Shown here piece after piece: positions 24,446-34,298 of a stretch of DNA of 64,000 nt. The notes beneath the pieces were generated by a model that was not told the origin of the DNA, searched no databases, and was given only the letters and a program-made list of their open reading frames with translations. A program made the translations under genes and the position numbers. Position 1 is the stretch's first letter; every line of letters begins with the position of its first letter. This DNA comes from Mycobacterium sp. DL592 (GTDB taxonomy: Bacteria > Actinomycetota > Actinomycetes > Mycobacteriales > Mycobacteriaceae), in the NCBI RefSeq assembly GCF_011694515.1, contig NZ_CP050192.1, positions 2,099,131 to 2,163,130 on the forward strand. Reading direction: 5' to 3'.

Positions 24446-25078
24446 GTGCGTGACAAGCTTTCCCACCGCGTGGCGCGGTTCGTGGGCAGTGCGCCGGTCA
24501 CGTTCGGCTGGCTGGCGCTGCTGGCGATCACGACCATCGCCCAGCATCTGCTGCCGCGCTGGCATCTGATTGCGGTGCTGCGCAAGGACTCCACCAACCT
24601 GCACCACCTGGCGTCCGACCCGATCCGGGTGCTGATCACCAGCCTGCTGTGGCTCGACGGTGCCGCCTGGTGGCCCTACCTGGTGATGTTCTGCCTGTTC
24701 CTGGCGCCTGCCGAACGCTGGCTGGGCCATCTGCGTTTCGTTGTCGCCGGGCTGATCGCCCACATCGTCGCCACCTACGTCAGCGAGGGATTCCTGTACT
24801 GGCAGATCCAGGAGGCGATCGTCTCGCCGCGATACCTCAACGCCCGGGACATCGGTGTCAGCTATTTCGTCGTCGGCATCGTCGGTCTGCTGACCTATCG
24901 CGTCCCGCGGCCGTGGCGCTGGCTGTACCTCGCCGCCGCCTTCGTGTGGTTCGCCGGGGCGGTGCTGATCAAACCCACGTTCACCCCGGTCGGGCACCTC
25001 ACCGCGCTGGTGGTGGGCCTCGCCTGCTACCCACTGAGCCATGGCCGCAGCCATCCCGCCCCGCAACCCGCTGCGTAG
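24446..25078 (+). CDS. Rhomboid-like membrane protein
   Basis: A 210-residue protein with about six hydrophobic helices, matching the mycobacterial rhomboid-like group. A Ser in a G-x-S-x setting (Ser139 in DIGVSYF) and a His in the last helix (His184, PVGHLTALVVG) are placed like the rhomboid catalytic pair, although the usual G-x-S-G is altered to G-V-S-Y. It could be an intramembrane serine protease or an inactive relative. The GTG at 24446 is preferred because the alternative GTG at 24380 would overlap the TPR gene by 46 bases and add residues that do not look membrane-linked. It may be co-transcribed with the TPR and deaminase genes. Confidence 0.65.
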   Translation: MRDKLSHRVARFVGSAPVTFGWLALLAITTIAQHLLPRWHLIAVLRKDSTNLHHLASDPIRVLITSLLWLDGAAWWPYLVMFCLFLAPAERWLGHLRFVVAGLIAHIVATYVSEGFLYWQIQEAIVSPRYLNARDIGVSYFVVGIVGLLTYRVPRPWRWLYLAAAFVWFAGAVLIKPTFTPVGHLTALVVGLACYPLSHGRSHPAPQPAA

Positions 25079-25089
25079 AGTGAGACAGC

Positions 25090-25569
25090 GTGGCGCTCAG
25101 CGACTCCGACACCAGGTGGCTCGGCAGATGCGTCGAACTGGCCCGCGCGGCGCTCGACGCCGGTGACGAACCGTTCGGCTCGGTCCTGGTCGGTGCCGAT
25201 GGCCTGGCGCTGTTCGAGGATCACAACCACGTCGCCGGCGGGGACGCCACCGCACACCCCGAGTTCGCGATCGCCCGTTGGTCGGCGCAGCACCTCACAC
25301 CGCAGCAGCGCGCCGCCGCAACCGTCTACACCTCCGGCGAGCACTGCCCGATGTGCGCGGCTGCCCATGCCTGGGTGGGCCTGGGCCGCATCGTCTTTGC
25401 CGTCTCCGGAGCTCAACTGGCCCAGTGGCTCATCGAATGGAATGCGCCGCTGCCCCCGGTCGCATCGCTGCCCGTCACTGCAGTGGCCCCCCACCTCGTC
25501 GCGGATGGCCCTGCGCCGCAGTACCGCAACGAGATGATGGGCCTCTACGCCGCGCGGTTTCGGCCGTGA
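25090..25569 (+). CDS. Zinc-dependent nucleoside/guanine deaminase family protein
   Basis: A 159-residue cytidine-deaminase-fold enzyme. The zinc site is His56-Pro57-Glu58 (the more common H-A-E has Ala in the middle) plus Cys86 and Cys89 in EHCPMCAAAH. Glu58 would be the proton shuttle. This pattern fits the TadA/guanine deaminase group acting on purine bases, free nucleosides or tRNA; the free-base type is more likely because a separate tadA is expected elsewhere. The GTG start is at 25090. The stop overlaps the start of the GH13 gene (GTGA), indicating coupled translation. Confidence 0.75.
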   Translation: MALSDSDTRWLGRCVELARAALDAGDEPFGSVLVGADGLALFEDHNHVAGGDATAHPEFAIARWSAQHLTPQQRAAATVYTSGEHCPMCAAAHAWVGLGRIVFAVSGAQLAQWLIEWNAPLPPVASLPVTAVAPHLVADGPAPQYRNEMMGLYAARFRP

Positions 25570-26876
25570 GCGCGCCGTCCTGGGTTCGCCACGCGATCTG
25601 GTGGCACGTCTATCCGCTGGGATTCGTCGGCGCCTTCCCGACCAACAGCCCGCCCGGACCCGATGAGCACCGGTTGCGGCGCCTGGTCGGCTGGCTCGAC
25701 CACGCGGTGGAACTCGGCACTTCGGGCCTCGCACTCGGGCCGGTCTTCGCCTCCCGCACCCACGGCTACGACACCACCGACCACTACCGCATCGATCCGC
25801 GCCTCGGGGACGACGGCGACTTCGACGTGGTGATCGCCGAAGCCCACCAGCGTGGGTTGCGGGTGCTGCTCGACGGCGTGTTCAACCATGTCGGAACCGA
25901 TTTCGAGCGCTACCGCAGTGCGTTGGACGGCGACGCCGACGCGGCGGGCTGGTTCCGCGGCCGTCCCGGGCACTTCCACACCTTCGAAGGCCACGGCGAG
26001 CTCATCACCCTCAACCACCGCAGCCCCGACGTGGTCGACTACGTGGTGGACGTGATGAACCACTGGCTCGACCGCGGCGCCGACGGCTGGCGCCTGGACG
26101 CGGCGTACGCGGTGCCCGAATCGTTCTGGGCCGCGGTGCTGCCGCGCGTTCGGCAGCGCCATCCCGACGCATGGTTCGTCGCCGAGGTCATCCACGGCGA
26201 CTACGTCGGGTTCGTCGAGGGCTCCGGGGTGGACTCGGTGACCCAGTACGAGTTGTGGAAGGCCGTGTGGAGCAGCCTCAACGACGGCAACTTTCACGAA
26301 CTCGACTGGGCGCTGCAGCGCCACAACGACTTTCTGGCCCGCTTCGCGCCGCAGACGTTCGTCGGCAATCACGACGTGACCCGGATCGCCAGCCAGCTCG
26401 ACCGCGCCGAGCATGTCGCGCACGCGCTGGTCCTGTTGTTCACCACCGGCGGGGTGCCGACGATCTATGCCGGTGACGAGTTCGGGTACCGCGGCGTCAA
26501 GGAGGAGCGCGCTGGCGGTGACGACGCGGTGCGCCCCGAATTCGGCTCTTCGCCTGCAGATCTCGACGACGACGGCCGTGCGGCGCTCAACCTGCACCAG
26601 TTCCTGATCGGGCTGCGCCGCCGCAACCCCTGGTTGCACGAGGCGACCACCCGGGCGCTGCACCTGGAAAACCGTTGCTACGCATACGAAACCCGATGCG
26701 GTGACGACGCGTTGATCGTCGCCCTCAACGTCGACGACACACCAATGCATCTGCCCGTCGCCGAACTGGCCGGCAGGCAGGCCCGGCTGGCCGGCGGCAC
26801 CGGCGCTCCGCCGGAGGACCTCGTCAGCGAGGTGGTGGTTCCGCCGCAGGGCTGGCTGGTGCTGCGCCCCGAGTGA
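25566..26876 (+). CDS. GH13 alpha-amylase-family glycoside hydrolase
   Basis: A 436-residue enzyme with all four GH13 regions: DGVFNHVG (Asp103, His108), GWRLDAAYA (nucleophile Asp178), FVAEVIHGD (acid/base Glu207) and FVGNHD (His269, Asp270). The short B domain and small C-terminal beta-sandwich give a compact form, so it is probably intracellular; no signal peptide. Possible activities are alpha-glucosidase, oligo-1,6-glucosidase, sucrose phosphorylase-like or trehalose-related; nothing in the sequence fixes one. The GTG at 25566 overlaps the deaminase stop. It is convergent with the DUF1810 gene, leaving one base. Confidence 0.88.
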   Translation: MSAPSWVRHAIWWHVYPLGFVGAFPTNSPPGPDEHRLRRLVGWLDHAVELGTSGLALGPVFASRTHGYDTTDHYRIDPRLGDDGDFDVVIAEAHQRGLRVLLDGVFNHVGTDFERYRSALDGDADAAGWFRGRPGHFHTFEGHGELITLNHRSPDVVDYVVDVMNHWLDRGADGWRLDAAYAVPESFWAAVLPRVRQRHPDAWFVAEVIHGDYVGFVEGSGVDSVTQYELWKAVWSSLNDGNFHELDWALQRHNDFLARFAPQTFVGNHDVTRIASQLDRAEHVAHALVLLFTTGGVPTIYAGDEFGYRGVKEERAGGDDAVRPEFGSSPADLDDDGRAALNLHQFLIGLRRRNPWLHEATTRALHLENRCYAYETRCGDDALIVALNVDDTPMHLPVAELAGRQARLAGGTGAPPEDLVSEVVVPPQGWLVLRPE

Positions 26877-26877
26877 G

Positions 26878-27297
26878 CTACCACAGGTCCAGCGTCCGTT
26901 GGTCCTGTTCACCGGCATAGAACCGGTCGAGCACCGCGCGGAAATCGGCATTGTCACCAGTAGCGTTGGCGAACAACGTCATCGATGACCGCACCTTTAG
27001 AGTGTCGGGCCAGCCGAAGATGTCGTCGGCCGATCGTCCGTCGATACCCGCGACGATGCGGGCGCATTCGCGCAGTCGGGGACCGAGAACCGGGTGAGCC
27101 AGGTACGCCCGCGCCTCGGCCAGCGAAGCGATTCCGTAAAGCCTTGCCGTCGAACTGTTTCCGAGGCCCTGCAGCTGCGGAAAGACGAACCAGATCCAAT
27201 GGCTGCGTTTGGCGCCGGCACGCAGCTCGGTCAGCACGCGGTCATAGACCCCGTGCTGGGCATCGACGAAGCGCTGCAGCTCGAACGGATCGTCCAT
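26878..27297 (-). CDS. DUF1810 protein (Rv1873-like)
   Basis: A 139-residue all-helical protein of family DUF1810, with the hallmark SHWIWFVFPQLQGLG near residue 32 and STARLYGIASLAEARAYLAHPVLG after it. M. tuberculosis Rv1873 has a known crystal structure of this fold but no defined activity. The position matches the Rv1873 place in the collinear gene order. The start ATG is at 27297. A 303-bp non-coding stretch lies between it and the divergent antigen 85 gene. Confidence 0.85.
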   Translation of the reverse strand: MDDPFELQRFVDAQHGVYDRVLTELRAGAKRSHWIWFVFPQLQGLGNSSTARLYGIASLAEARAYLAHPVLGPRLRECARIVAGIDGRSADDIFGWPDTLKVRSSMTLFANATGDNADFRAVLDRFYAGEQDQRTLDLW

Positions 27298-28599
<1,302 letters not shown>

Positions 28600-28616
28600 T
28601 CCCGGTCACATCTAGC

Positions 28617-28660
28617 CAGCGAGCCTGTCGCCTTTCGGCGGCAGGCTCGCTGCTTTTTTT
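28617..28660 (+). terminator. Strong intrinsic terminator after antigen 85
   Basis: A 16-base-pair stem (28617-28632 with 28637-28652, one mismatch) closes a TTTC loop and is followed by C and seven T residues (28654-28660). It starts 17 bases after the antigen 85 stop codon. Hairpins with long T tracts are uncommon in mycobacteria, so this one is notable. Confidence 0.9.
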
Positions 28661-28753
28661 GCGCTGCACCCGTCCGCCGCGGGCGAACACCCGTTCGGGA
28701 ACAACCCCACCATCACCAAGGTTGAGCCTTTCAGACTGAACTTTGGAGGATTG

Positions 28754-31075
28754 ATGGCTGAAGCCACATCAGTGCCCGTCCTGTTTCTGAGCGACCCGAT
28801 CGTGCTGCCCGGCATGGTGGTTCCGATCACGCTCGACGACACCGCCCGCGCCGCGGTCGACGCAGCCCGCGCCAGCGATTCCGGCAAGCTGCTGATCGCG
28901 CCGCGCCTCGACGACCGCTACCCCTCCTACGGGGTGCTGGCGACGATCGTGCAGGTGGGCCGTATCGCCGGCGGTAATGCCGCCGCCGTGGTGCGCGGTG
29001 AGCGCCGCGCCCACATCGGATCCGGCACCACCGGCCCCGGCGCCGCGCTGTGGGTCGAGGTCGAGGAAGTGACCGAGTCCGACCCCACCGACGACACCAG
29101 GGCGCTGGCCGCTGAGTACAAGAAGCTGCTGCTGGCCCTGCTGCAGCGTCGCGAGGCCTGGCAGCTGGTCGACGCCGTCAACCAGCTCACCGAGCCGTCT
29201 GCGCTGGCCGACACGGCCGGCTACGCGTCGTATCTGAGCGACGTGCAGAAGCGTCAGCTGCTGGAGACCGAGAGCGCCGACGAGCGGTTGCAGGTCCTCA
29301 TCGACTGGACCGCCGAACACCTCGCCGAGGTCGAGGTCAGCGACAAGATCTCGCAGGATGTTCGGGAGGGCATGGACAAGCAGCAGAAGGACTTCCTGCT
29401 GCGCCAACAGCTCAACGCCATCCGCAAGGAACTCGGCGAGGGTGAACCCGACGGGAGCGACGACTACAGGTCCCGCATCGAGGCCGCCGACCTGCCCGAG
29501 AAGGTGCGCGAAGCCGCGTTGCGCGAAGTCGGCAAGCTGGAACGCTCCAGTGACCAGAGTCCCGAGGGCGGCTGGATCCGCACCTGGCTGGACACCGTCC
29601 TGGACCTGCCGTGGAACGTCACCACCGAGGACTCGACCGACCTGAAGTCGGCCCGCGACATCCTCGACGCCGACCACCACGGCCTCGAGGACGTCAAAGA
29701 CCGCATCGTCGAATACCTGGCGGTGCGGGCGCGTCGCACCCAGCGCGGCCTGCAGGTGGTCGGCGGGCGCGGCTCCGGTGCGGTGATGGTGCTGGCCGGT
29801 CCGCCCGGGGTGGGCAAGACCTCGCTGGGCGAGAGTGTGGCCCGCGCACTGGGCCGCAAGTTCGTGCGCGTCGCCCTCGGCGGTGTGCGCGACGAGGCCG
29901 AGATCCGCGGTCACCGGCGCACCTACGTCGGCGCGCTGCCCGGCCGCATCGTGCGGGCGATCGGCGAGGCCGGCTCGATGAACCCCGTCGTGCTGCTCGA
30001 CGAGATCGACAAGGTCGGCTCGGACTACCGGGGCGACCCGAGTGCGGCGCTGCTTGAGGTGCTGGACCCCGCGCAGAACCACACCTTCCGCGACCATTAC
30101 CTCGATCTGGACCTCGACCTGTCCGACGTGGTGTTCCTGGCCACTGCCAACGTGATCGAGAACATCCCCTCGGCCCTGCTCGACCGGATGGAGCTCGTGC
30201 AGATCGACGGCTACACCGAGGACGACAAGGTGGCCATCGCCCGCGACTACCTGCTGCCCCGGCAGCGGGACCGCGCGGCCCTGACCGCCGACGAGGTGAC
30301 CGTCACCGACGACGCGCTGCGCAAGATCGCCGCCGACTACACCCGCGAGCCCGGCGTGCGGCAGTTCGAGCGGCTGCTGGCCAAGGCCATGCGCAAGGTG
30401 ACCACCAAACTGGACTCCACCGATGCTCCCGTCACGATCGACGAGCCCGACCTGGTCGAGTACCTGGGCCGGCCGCGGTTCACCCCGGAGTCGGCCGAAC
30501 GCACCGCGGTGCCCGGCGTGGCCACCGGGCTGGCGGTCACCGGACTGGGCGGCGACGTCCTCTACATCGAGGCCGGCGCGACCGACGGGGAGCCCAGCCT
30601 GCAGCTGACCGGTCAACTCGGTGACGTGATGAAGGAGTCGGCGCAGATCGCACTGTCCTACGTCCGCTCACACGCCGCGCAACTGGGCGTGGACCCGGCG
30701 GCCCTGAACCGCAAGATCCACGTGCACGTGCCCGCCGGTGCGGTGCCCAAGGACGGCCCGTCCGCCGGTGTCACGATGGTCACGGCCCTGGTGTCGATGG
30801 CCACCGGACGGCAGGTGCGCTCGGATGTGGGCATGACCGGCGAGGTCACGCTCAACGGCCGGGTCCTGCCGATCGGCGGGGTCAAGCAGAAGCTGCTGGC
30901 CGCCCAACGTGCCGGGCTGTCAACGGTTTTCATTCCGGCACGCAATGAGGCCGACCTGGACGACGTCCCGGCCGAGGTGTTGGCTGCGCTCAGTGTGCAG
31001 CCGATGACCGATGTCGCCGACATCGTGGCGTTGGCCCTGGAGCCGACGGCCGAGGCGGTCACCACAGCGGCCTGA
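28754..31075 (+). CDS. lon: ATP-dependent Lon protease
   Basis: A 773-residue LonA protease. The N-terminal substrate-binding domain (about 8-200) is followed by a coiled helical segment ([23 protein letters not shown]), an AAA+ module with Walker A at 349-356 (GPPGVGKT) and Walker B LLDEIDK, and a protease domain with the Ser670-Lys711 dyad (KDGPSAG and GGVK). It degrades misfolded and some regulatory proteins in the cytoplasm. The ATG at 28754 is favoured over TTG at 28751; GGAGGA precedes it. Lon is known from M. smegmatis but missing from M. tuberculosis, which argues for a non-tuberculous species. No heat-shock operator was recognised upstream. Confidence 0.97.
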   Translation: MAEATSVPVLFLSDPIVLPGMVVPITLDDTARAAVDAARASDSGKLLIAPRLDDRYPSYGVLATIVQVGRIAGGNAAAVVRGERRAHIGSGTTGPGAALWVEVEEVTESDPTDDTRALAAEYKKLLLALLQRREAWQLVDAVNQLTEPSALADTAGYASYLSDVQKRQLLETESADERLQVLIDWTAEHLAEVEVSDKISQDVREGMDKQQKDFLLRQQLNAIRKELGEGEPDGSDDYRSRIEAADLPEKVREAALREVGKLERSSDQSPEGGWIRTWLDTVLDLPWNVTTEDSTDLKSARDILDADHHGLEDVKDRIVEYLAVRARRTQRGLQVVGGRGSGAVMVLAGPPGVGKTSLGESVARALGRKFVRVALGGVRDEAEIRGHRRTYVGALPGRIVRAIGEAGSMNPVVLLDEIDKVGSDYRGDPSAALLEVLDPAQNHTFRDHYLDLDLDLSDVVFLATANVIENIPSALLDRMELVQIDGYTEDDKVAIARDYLLPRQRDRAALTADEVTVTDDALRKIAADYTREPGVRQFERLLAKAMRKVTTKLDSTDAPVTIDEPDLVEYLGRPRFTPESAERTAVPGVATGLAVTGLGGDVLYIEAGATDGEPSLQLTGQLGDVMKESAQIALSYVRSHAAQLGVDPAALNRKIHVHVPAGAVPKDGPSAGVTMVTALVSMATGRQVRSDVGMTGEVTLNGRVLPIGGVKQKLLAAQRAGLSTVFIPARNEADLDDVPAEVLAALSVQPMTDVADIVALALEPTAEAVTTAA

Positions 31076-31113
31076 CACGCGGTGGTGCGGGGTCGGTGGC
31101 GATAGCCCTGGCT

Positions 31114-31203
31114 ATGGCCTACGACCCCGCACTGGCCGACCGGATTCGTAAGGCGCTCAGCGGAGTCCGCGGCGGCTACTCAGGTTCCCAGCCGCCCAAA
31201 TAA
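31114..31203 (+). pseudogene. TfoX-like N-terminal remnant
   Basis: A 29-codon frame starting MAYDPALADRIRKALSGV matches the first 18 or so residues of the TfoX N-terminal domain (usually MAYDxxLADRIRxxL... then a K-x-M-F-G-G segment). The expected continuation is absent: the sequence moves into GGYSGSQPPK and stops. It lies between lon and the SHOCT gene. It is most likely a decayed or deleted tfoX-like gene; a tiny expressed peptide cannot be excluded. Confidence 0.55.
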
Positions 31204-31211
31204 GGCGGTTG

Positions 31212-31949
31212 TCAGGACTCCAGCAATTGCTTCTTGGCGGCGCTGAACTCGGCGTCGGTGATGTCACCGCGGTCGCGCATCGTCAGTAACCGCCGCAATG
31301 TCTCCGCCGCCTCCGCATCGAGGTCATCGGGTATCGGGGTGCCGCGCACGATCGGCTCGTCGGGCACCGGTTCGATGTGCTGCGGATCGGCGGGATCGAC
31401 GAGCACTGCCAGCCTGTCCCCCGGTTCGGGAACCTCACCGAGGGTGAAGGTGCCCGTCATCGCCGCCTCGTATGACGAAGCGCCAGAGGCTGGTTCGACG
31501 CGCACCCGCATCGCACGTCGCGCGGAGTCCTTGGTGACGATGACATTGAGTGCGGGCCGCACCACGTCGAGCACCACAGCCGACGCCTGCACACCGGCGC
31601 CACGCAGCCGGTCGACCCGTTTGACCGCGACCGTCAACCACACCCCGTAGGCGGCGACGATCGCCCCACACACCGCGACCCCCCAGCTGAACAGCGGCGC
31701 GGTCCAGTCGGCCGCCCAGGGCACCGTCGATGCGATCAGCCAGCCCAGCGTCACCGAACGCGGGGTGCGGCGCGATATCTGCAGGAACACCACGAACTGG
31801 ACGACGTAGCCGGCCACCCACACCCCGAGTGCCCAGCCCTTCTGCGACAGCTCGGTGGCCTCGGCCAGCAGGTGTGCCCCGATCAGGGCCGGCGCGACCA
31901 CAAGCACACACCACAGTGCCGAGAGCACCGCAATCCCGCGCCACATCAT
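31212..31949 (-). CDS. Membrane protein with C-terminal SHOCT domain
   Basis: A 245-residue protein with four hydrophobic segments in the first 110 residues, a soluble beta-rich middle part (VVLDVVRPALNVIV... LAVLVDPADPQHIEPV) and a 30-residue SHOCT motif at the end (AETLRRLLTMRDRGDITDAEF). SHOCT is a short helical oligomerisation module of unknown role. The first codons overlap the stop of the large fusion gene (ATGA), so the two are translationally coupled and may act together at the membrane. Confidence 0.75.
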   Translation of the reverse strand: MMWRGIAVLSALWCVLVVAPALIGAHLLAEATELSQKGWALGVWVAGYVVQFVVFLQISRRTPRSVTLGWLIASTVPWAADWTAPLFSWGVAVCGAIVAAYGVWLTVAVKRVDRLRGAGVQASAVVLDVVRPALNVIVTKDSARRAMRVRVEPASGASSYEAAMTGTFTLGEVPEPGDRLAVLVDPADPQHIEPVPDEPIVRGTPIPDDLDAEAAETLRRLLTMRDRGDITDAEFSAAKKQLLES

Positions 31950-34225
31950 CGGGCCAGGGTATCCACCAGTTCGGTGACGACGTCGGTATCGGCGAGCAGC
32001 GTGACCATTCCGGTGCTGCCGTCCACCCGTACCCGGGTGCCGGTCACCAGTCGCGTGGCCGCCCCGGCGACGCCGGTGAGGACCGGAACACCCAGGCGGG
32101 ACAGCAGACTGAGCGGCGGGGCACCGTCGACGACGATCCCACCCGGTGCACCGAACAGGAGAATCGATTCGACGTCAGCTGTGGTGATCACGGCGACGTC
32201 GCCGGGGCCCAGACCCGCATCGGCGGCCGAGCGCACCACGCGCACCGTCCCCTCGAACACCCCGCCGACGACGCCGGTGCCCTGCAGGCGCTCGTCGGCG
32301 ACTACAGGGTCGGGCGCGCTCTGCGGCGACCAGCCACCGTCGATCACGGTCGGCATCGTCATGGCCTGCAGCCGCTGCCGCTCGGCGGCGCGCCGTTTGA
32401 TGCGCAGCTGCGCGTCCACCGGCATGACGAGTGCTTCCTCGACGGTGAGGAAGAACAGGTCGTCGGTCTCGGCGAGTTTGTCCTCGCCAACCCGTCGGCC
32501 GGCCAATTCCCTTACCGCTAACCGGAGTTGGTGTGTGAAACGCAGAGTGCAGTCGAGCGCGACAGCATGGTCGGGCGCTGGCTGGCCGTCGGTGTACTCC
32601 GGATAGCGCTGCATCGCCCGCTCACCCGCGGCGATCACGGCATCGGGGCGGTCCCCGATCACCGACACGGCGAGCTCGGCGCTGCCGGGGCCGCGATGCC
32701 CGATGTGGGCGAGGACGGTATCGACGGCGGTGCCCACCATGGGCGCCGCGGTGCGGACCGCATCCAGGTCGCCGGAATCCAGCGACTCCCGGACGTAGGG
32801 ATGAGCCCGCAGCACGTTGGCGAGCGAGGCGATCTCCGCGTCGATCCGCACGTTCTGGGCGCCCGTCGCGGGCGCCGCGGCCAGCTCGGTGAGCAGCCAG
32901 GCCTGAGCGGTCAGCACCCAACCCTCGTGGACTCTGCTGCGCAGCAACCGGATTCGTCCGTCCAGCTGGGCGTCACTGAGGCTCGGCAGGGAGTCGGCAG
33001 CCCGGTACTCGCCATCGGCGGCAGAGGCGTATGCCGCGACATGACGGCCCAGCATCCGGCCCGCGGCGACGATCCGGGCCATCGACAGCGGGCGCCGGCG
33101 AAGCAGGGTCCGCGTCGGAAGTCGCATGGCGAGCTGGTCGGCATCTGCCTCGGCGCACAGTCGCGCGGCCAGGTCGGCGGCGCGCCCGGGCAGCCGCGGC
33201 ACCGCGGCGGCAATCACCGAGGTGCCCAGGTACACCCGGTGGCCGAATACCGCGACGAGCCGGCGTTCCCATTCGGCTGCCAGGCTCGGCGGAACATCGA
33301 GCAGCCGGCTCACCGCGCGGGCGGCGGCGCGCAGGCCGGTCACATGCAGATCCAGCGACATCGGTGTCAGCGGTCCGCTGTGGGTCAGCGCGAGCGCAGG
33401 GGCCACGAACACCGGGAAACGCGGGTCGATCCGGTCGTCGAACTCCGCTTCGGCACCGTCGGGCGCCGCGCTGAGCAGATCCGCCCGATTGTCCGGGCCC
33501 ACGCCGGGCAGTGGCATCGGTATCCGGCCGGTGACGTCCACCGCGCCATTCGCCGAGAGCCTGCGACCCTGCAGTCCGCGTACCGTGTCTGCGACGGATT
33601 CAGTTGCACCCCAGGCGCATTCGAAGTCCCAGTCTTCGCGGAGCGCGGTCAGGCTGACCGGCGGGTCCAACACCGTCCAGCCCTCGGTGGCACGCGCCTT
33701 CGGTCGGGGGTCGACGTGGGCGAGGATGTCCCGGGCGGACGCGACGGTGGTGGTGTCCGGCGTCGCGAGGTCGACGACACCGGTTCGCTCGGACTCCGCG
33801 GCCGCGACCAGGAACCGCATGAGGTCATCGATGTGCACCACGGGGACCGGGCCGGCGGCCGGATTGGTCAGCAGCGCAGCCACCGTGCGGCAGACCATCC
33901 CGTCGACCTGTCGTCCCAGCGGGGCCGCCACCCGCACCACCAGGTTCGGCGCCCAGCCGGTGCTCACCAGATCCTCGGCCTGGGTCCAGCGGCCAGGCTC
34001 GAGCAACGCCAACGACACGAACACGATCCGCGCCCCGACCCGTGCCGCCGCGTCACAGACCCGAACCACATCGGCGTGCTCCACACTGCCGTCCTCGCGC
34101 GGCAACATCAACACCGCATCGGCGTCAGCGGTCAGGGTCTGCAGGACGTCATGGCCCGCTGCCAGCAAGCTCTGGGTCAGGGCGCGACCAAGCCCACCGG
34201 TGACTTCCGTGACCAAGATCCGCAT
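31946..34225 (-). CDS. NAD-epimerase-like / PEP-utiliser swivel fusion protein (Rv2047c-like)
   Basis: A 759-residue protein. The N-terminus (1-190) is a Rossmann domain of the NAD-dependent epimerase type (ILVTEVTGGLGRAL, then VVHIDDLMRFL). The middle is helical, with segments seen in PEP-utilising enzymes and rifampin phosphotransferase-like proteins (THSGPLTPMSLDL, DDLFFLTVEEAL, RRAAERQRLQ). The C-terminus (about 655-750) is the swivel domain that normally carries the phospho-histidine, but the motif after Gly695-Gly696 reads IVVDGAPPLSLLSR with no His. The layout resembles M. tuberculosis Rv2047c. Without that His, phosphotransfer is unlikely, so it may be regulatory or use a new chemistry. 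It is coupled to the SHOCT membrane gene. Confidence 0.7.
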   Translation of the reverse strand: MRILVTEVTGGLGRALTQSLLAAGHDVLQTLTADADAVLMLPREDGSVEHADVVRVCDAAARVGARIVFVSLALLEPGRWTQAEDLVSTGWAPNLVVRVAAPLGRQVDGMVCRTVAALLTNPAAGPVPVVHIDDLMRFLVAAAESERTGVVDLATPDTTTVASARDILAHVDPRPKARATEGWTVLDPPVSLTALREDWDFECAWGATESVADTVRGLQGRRLSANGAVDVTGRIPMPLPGVGPDNRADLLSAAPDGAEAEFDDRIDPRFPVFVAPALALTHSGPLTPMSLDLHVTGLRAAARAVSRLLDVPPSLAAEWERRLVAVFGHRVYLGTSVIAAAVPRLPGRAADLAARLCAEADADQLAMRLPTRTLLRRRPLSMARIVAAGRMLGRHVAAYASAADGEYRAADSLPSLSDAQLDGRIRLLRSRVHEGWVLTAQAWLLTELAAAPATGAQNVRIDAEIASLANVLRAHPYVRESLDSGDLDAVRTAAPMVGTAVDTVLAHIGHRGPGSAELAVSVIGDRPDAVIAAGERAMQRYPEYTDGQPAPDHAVALDCTLRFTHQLRLAVRELAGRRVGEDKLAETDDLFFLTVEEALVMPVDAQLRIKRRAAERQRLQAMTMPTVIDGGWSPQSAPDPVVADERLQGTGVVGGVFEGTVRVVRSAADAGLGPGDVAVITTADVESILLFGAPGGIVVDGAPPLSLLSRLGVPVLTGVAGAATRLVTGTRVRVDGSTGMVTLLADTDVVTELVDTLAR

Positions 34226-34298
34226 TCCAGGCCCAACTTCCCCCGTCCACTGCGACGAGCTTAGGCAGGTGCGGGCAAAATTTTCGGGCTTTCGCCGG

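Noticed and set aside
28769..30616. 615-codon minus-strand open frame antisense to lon
   Set aside because: Same reason: it is the reverse frame of a strongly conserved gene.
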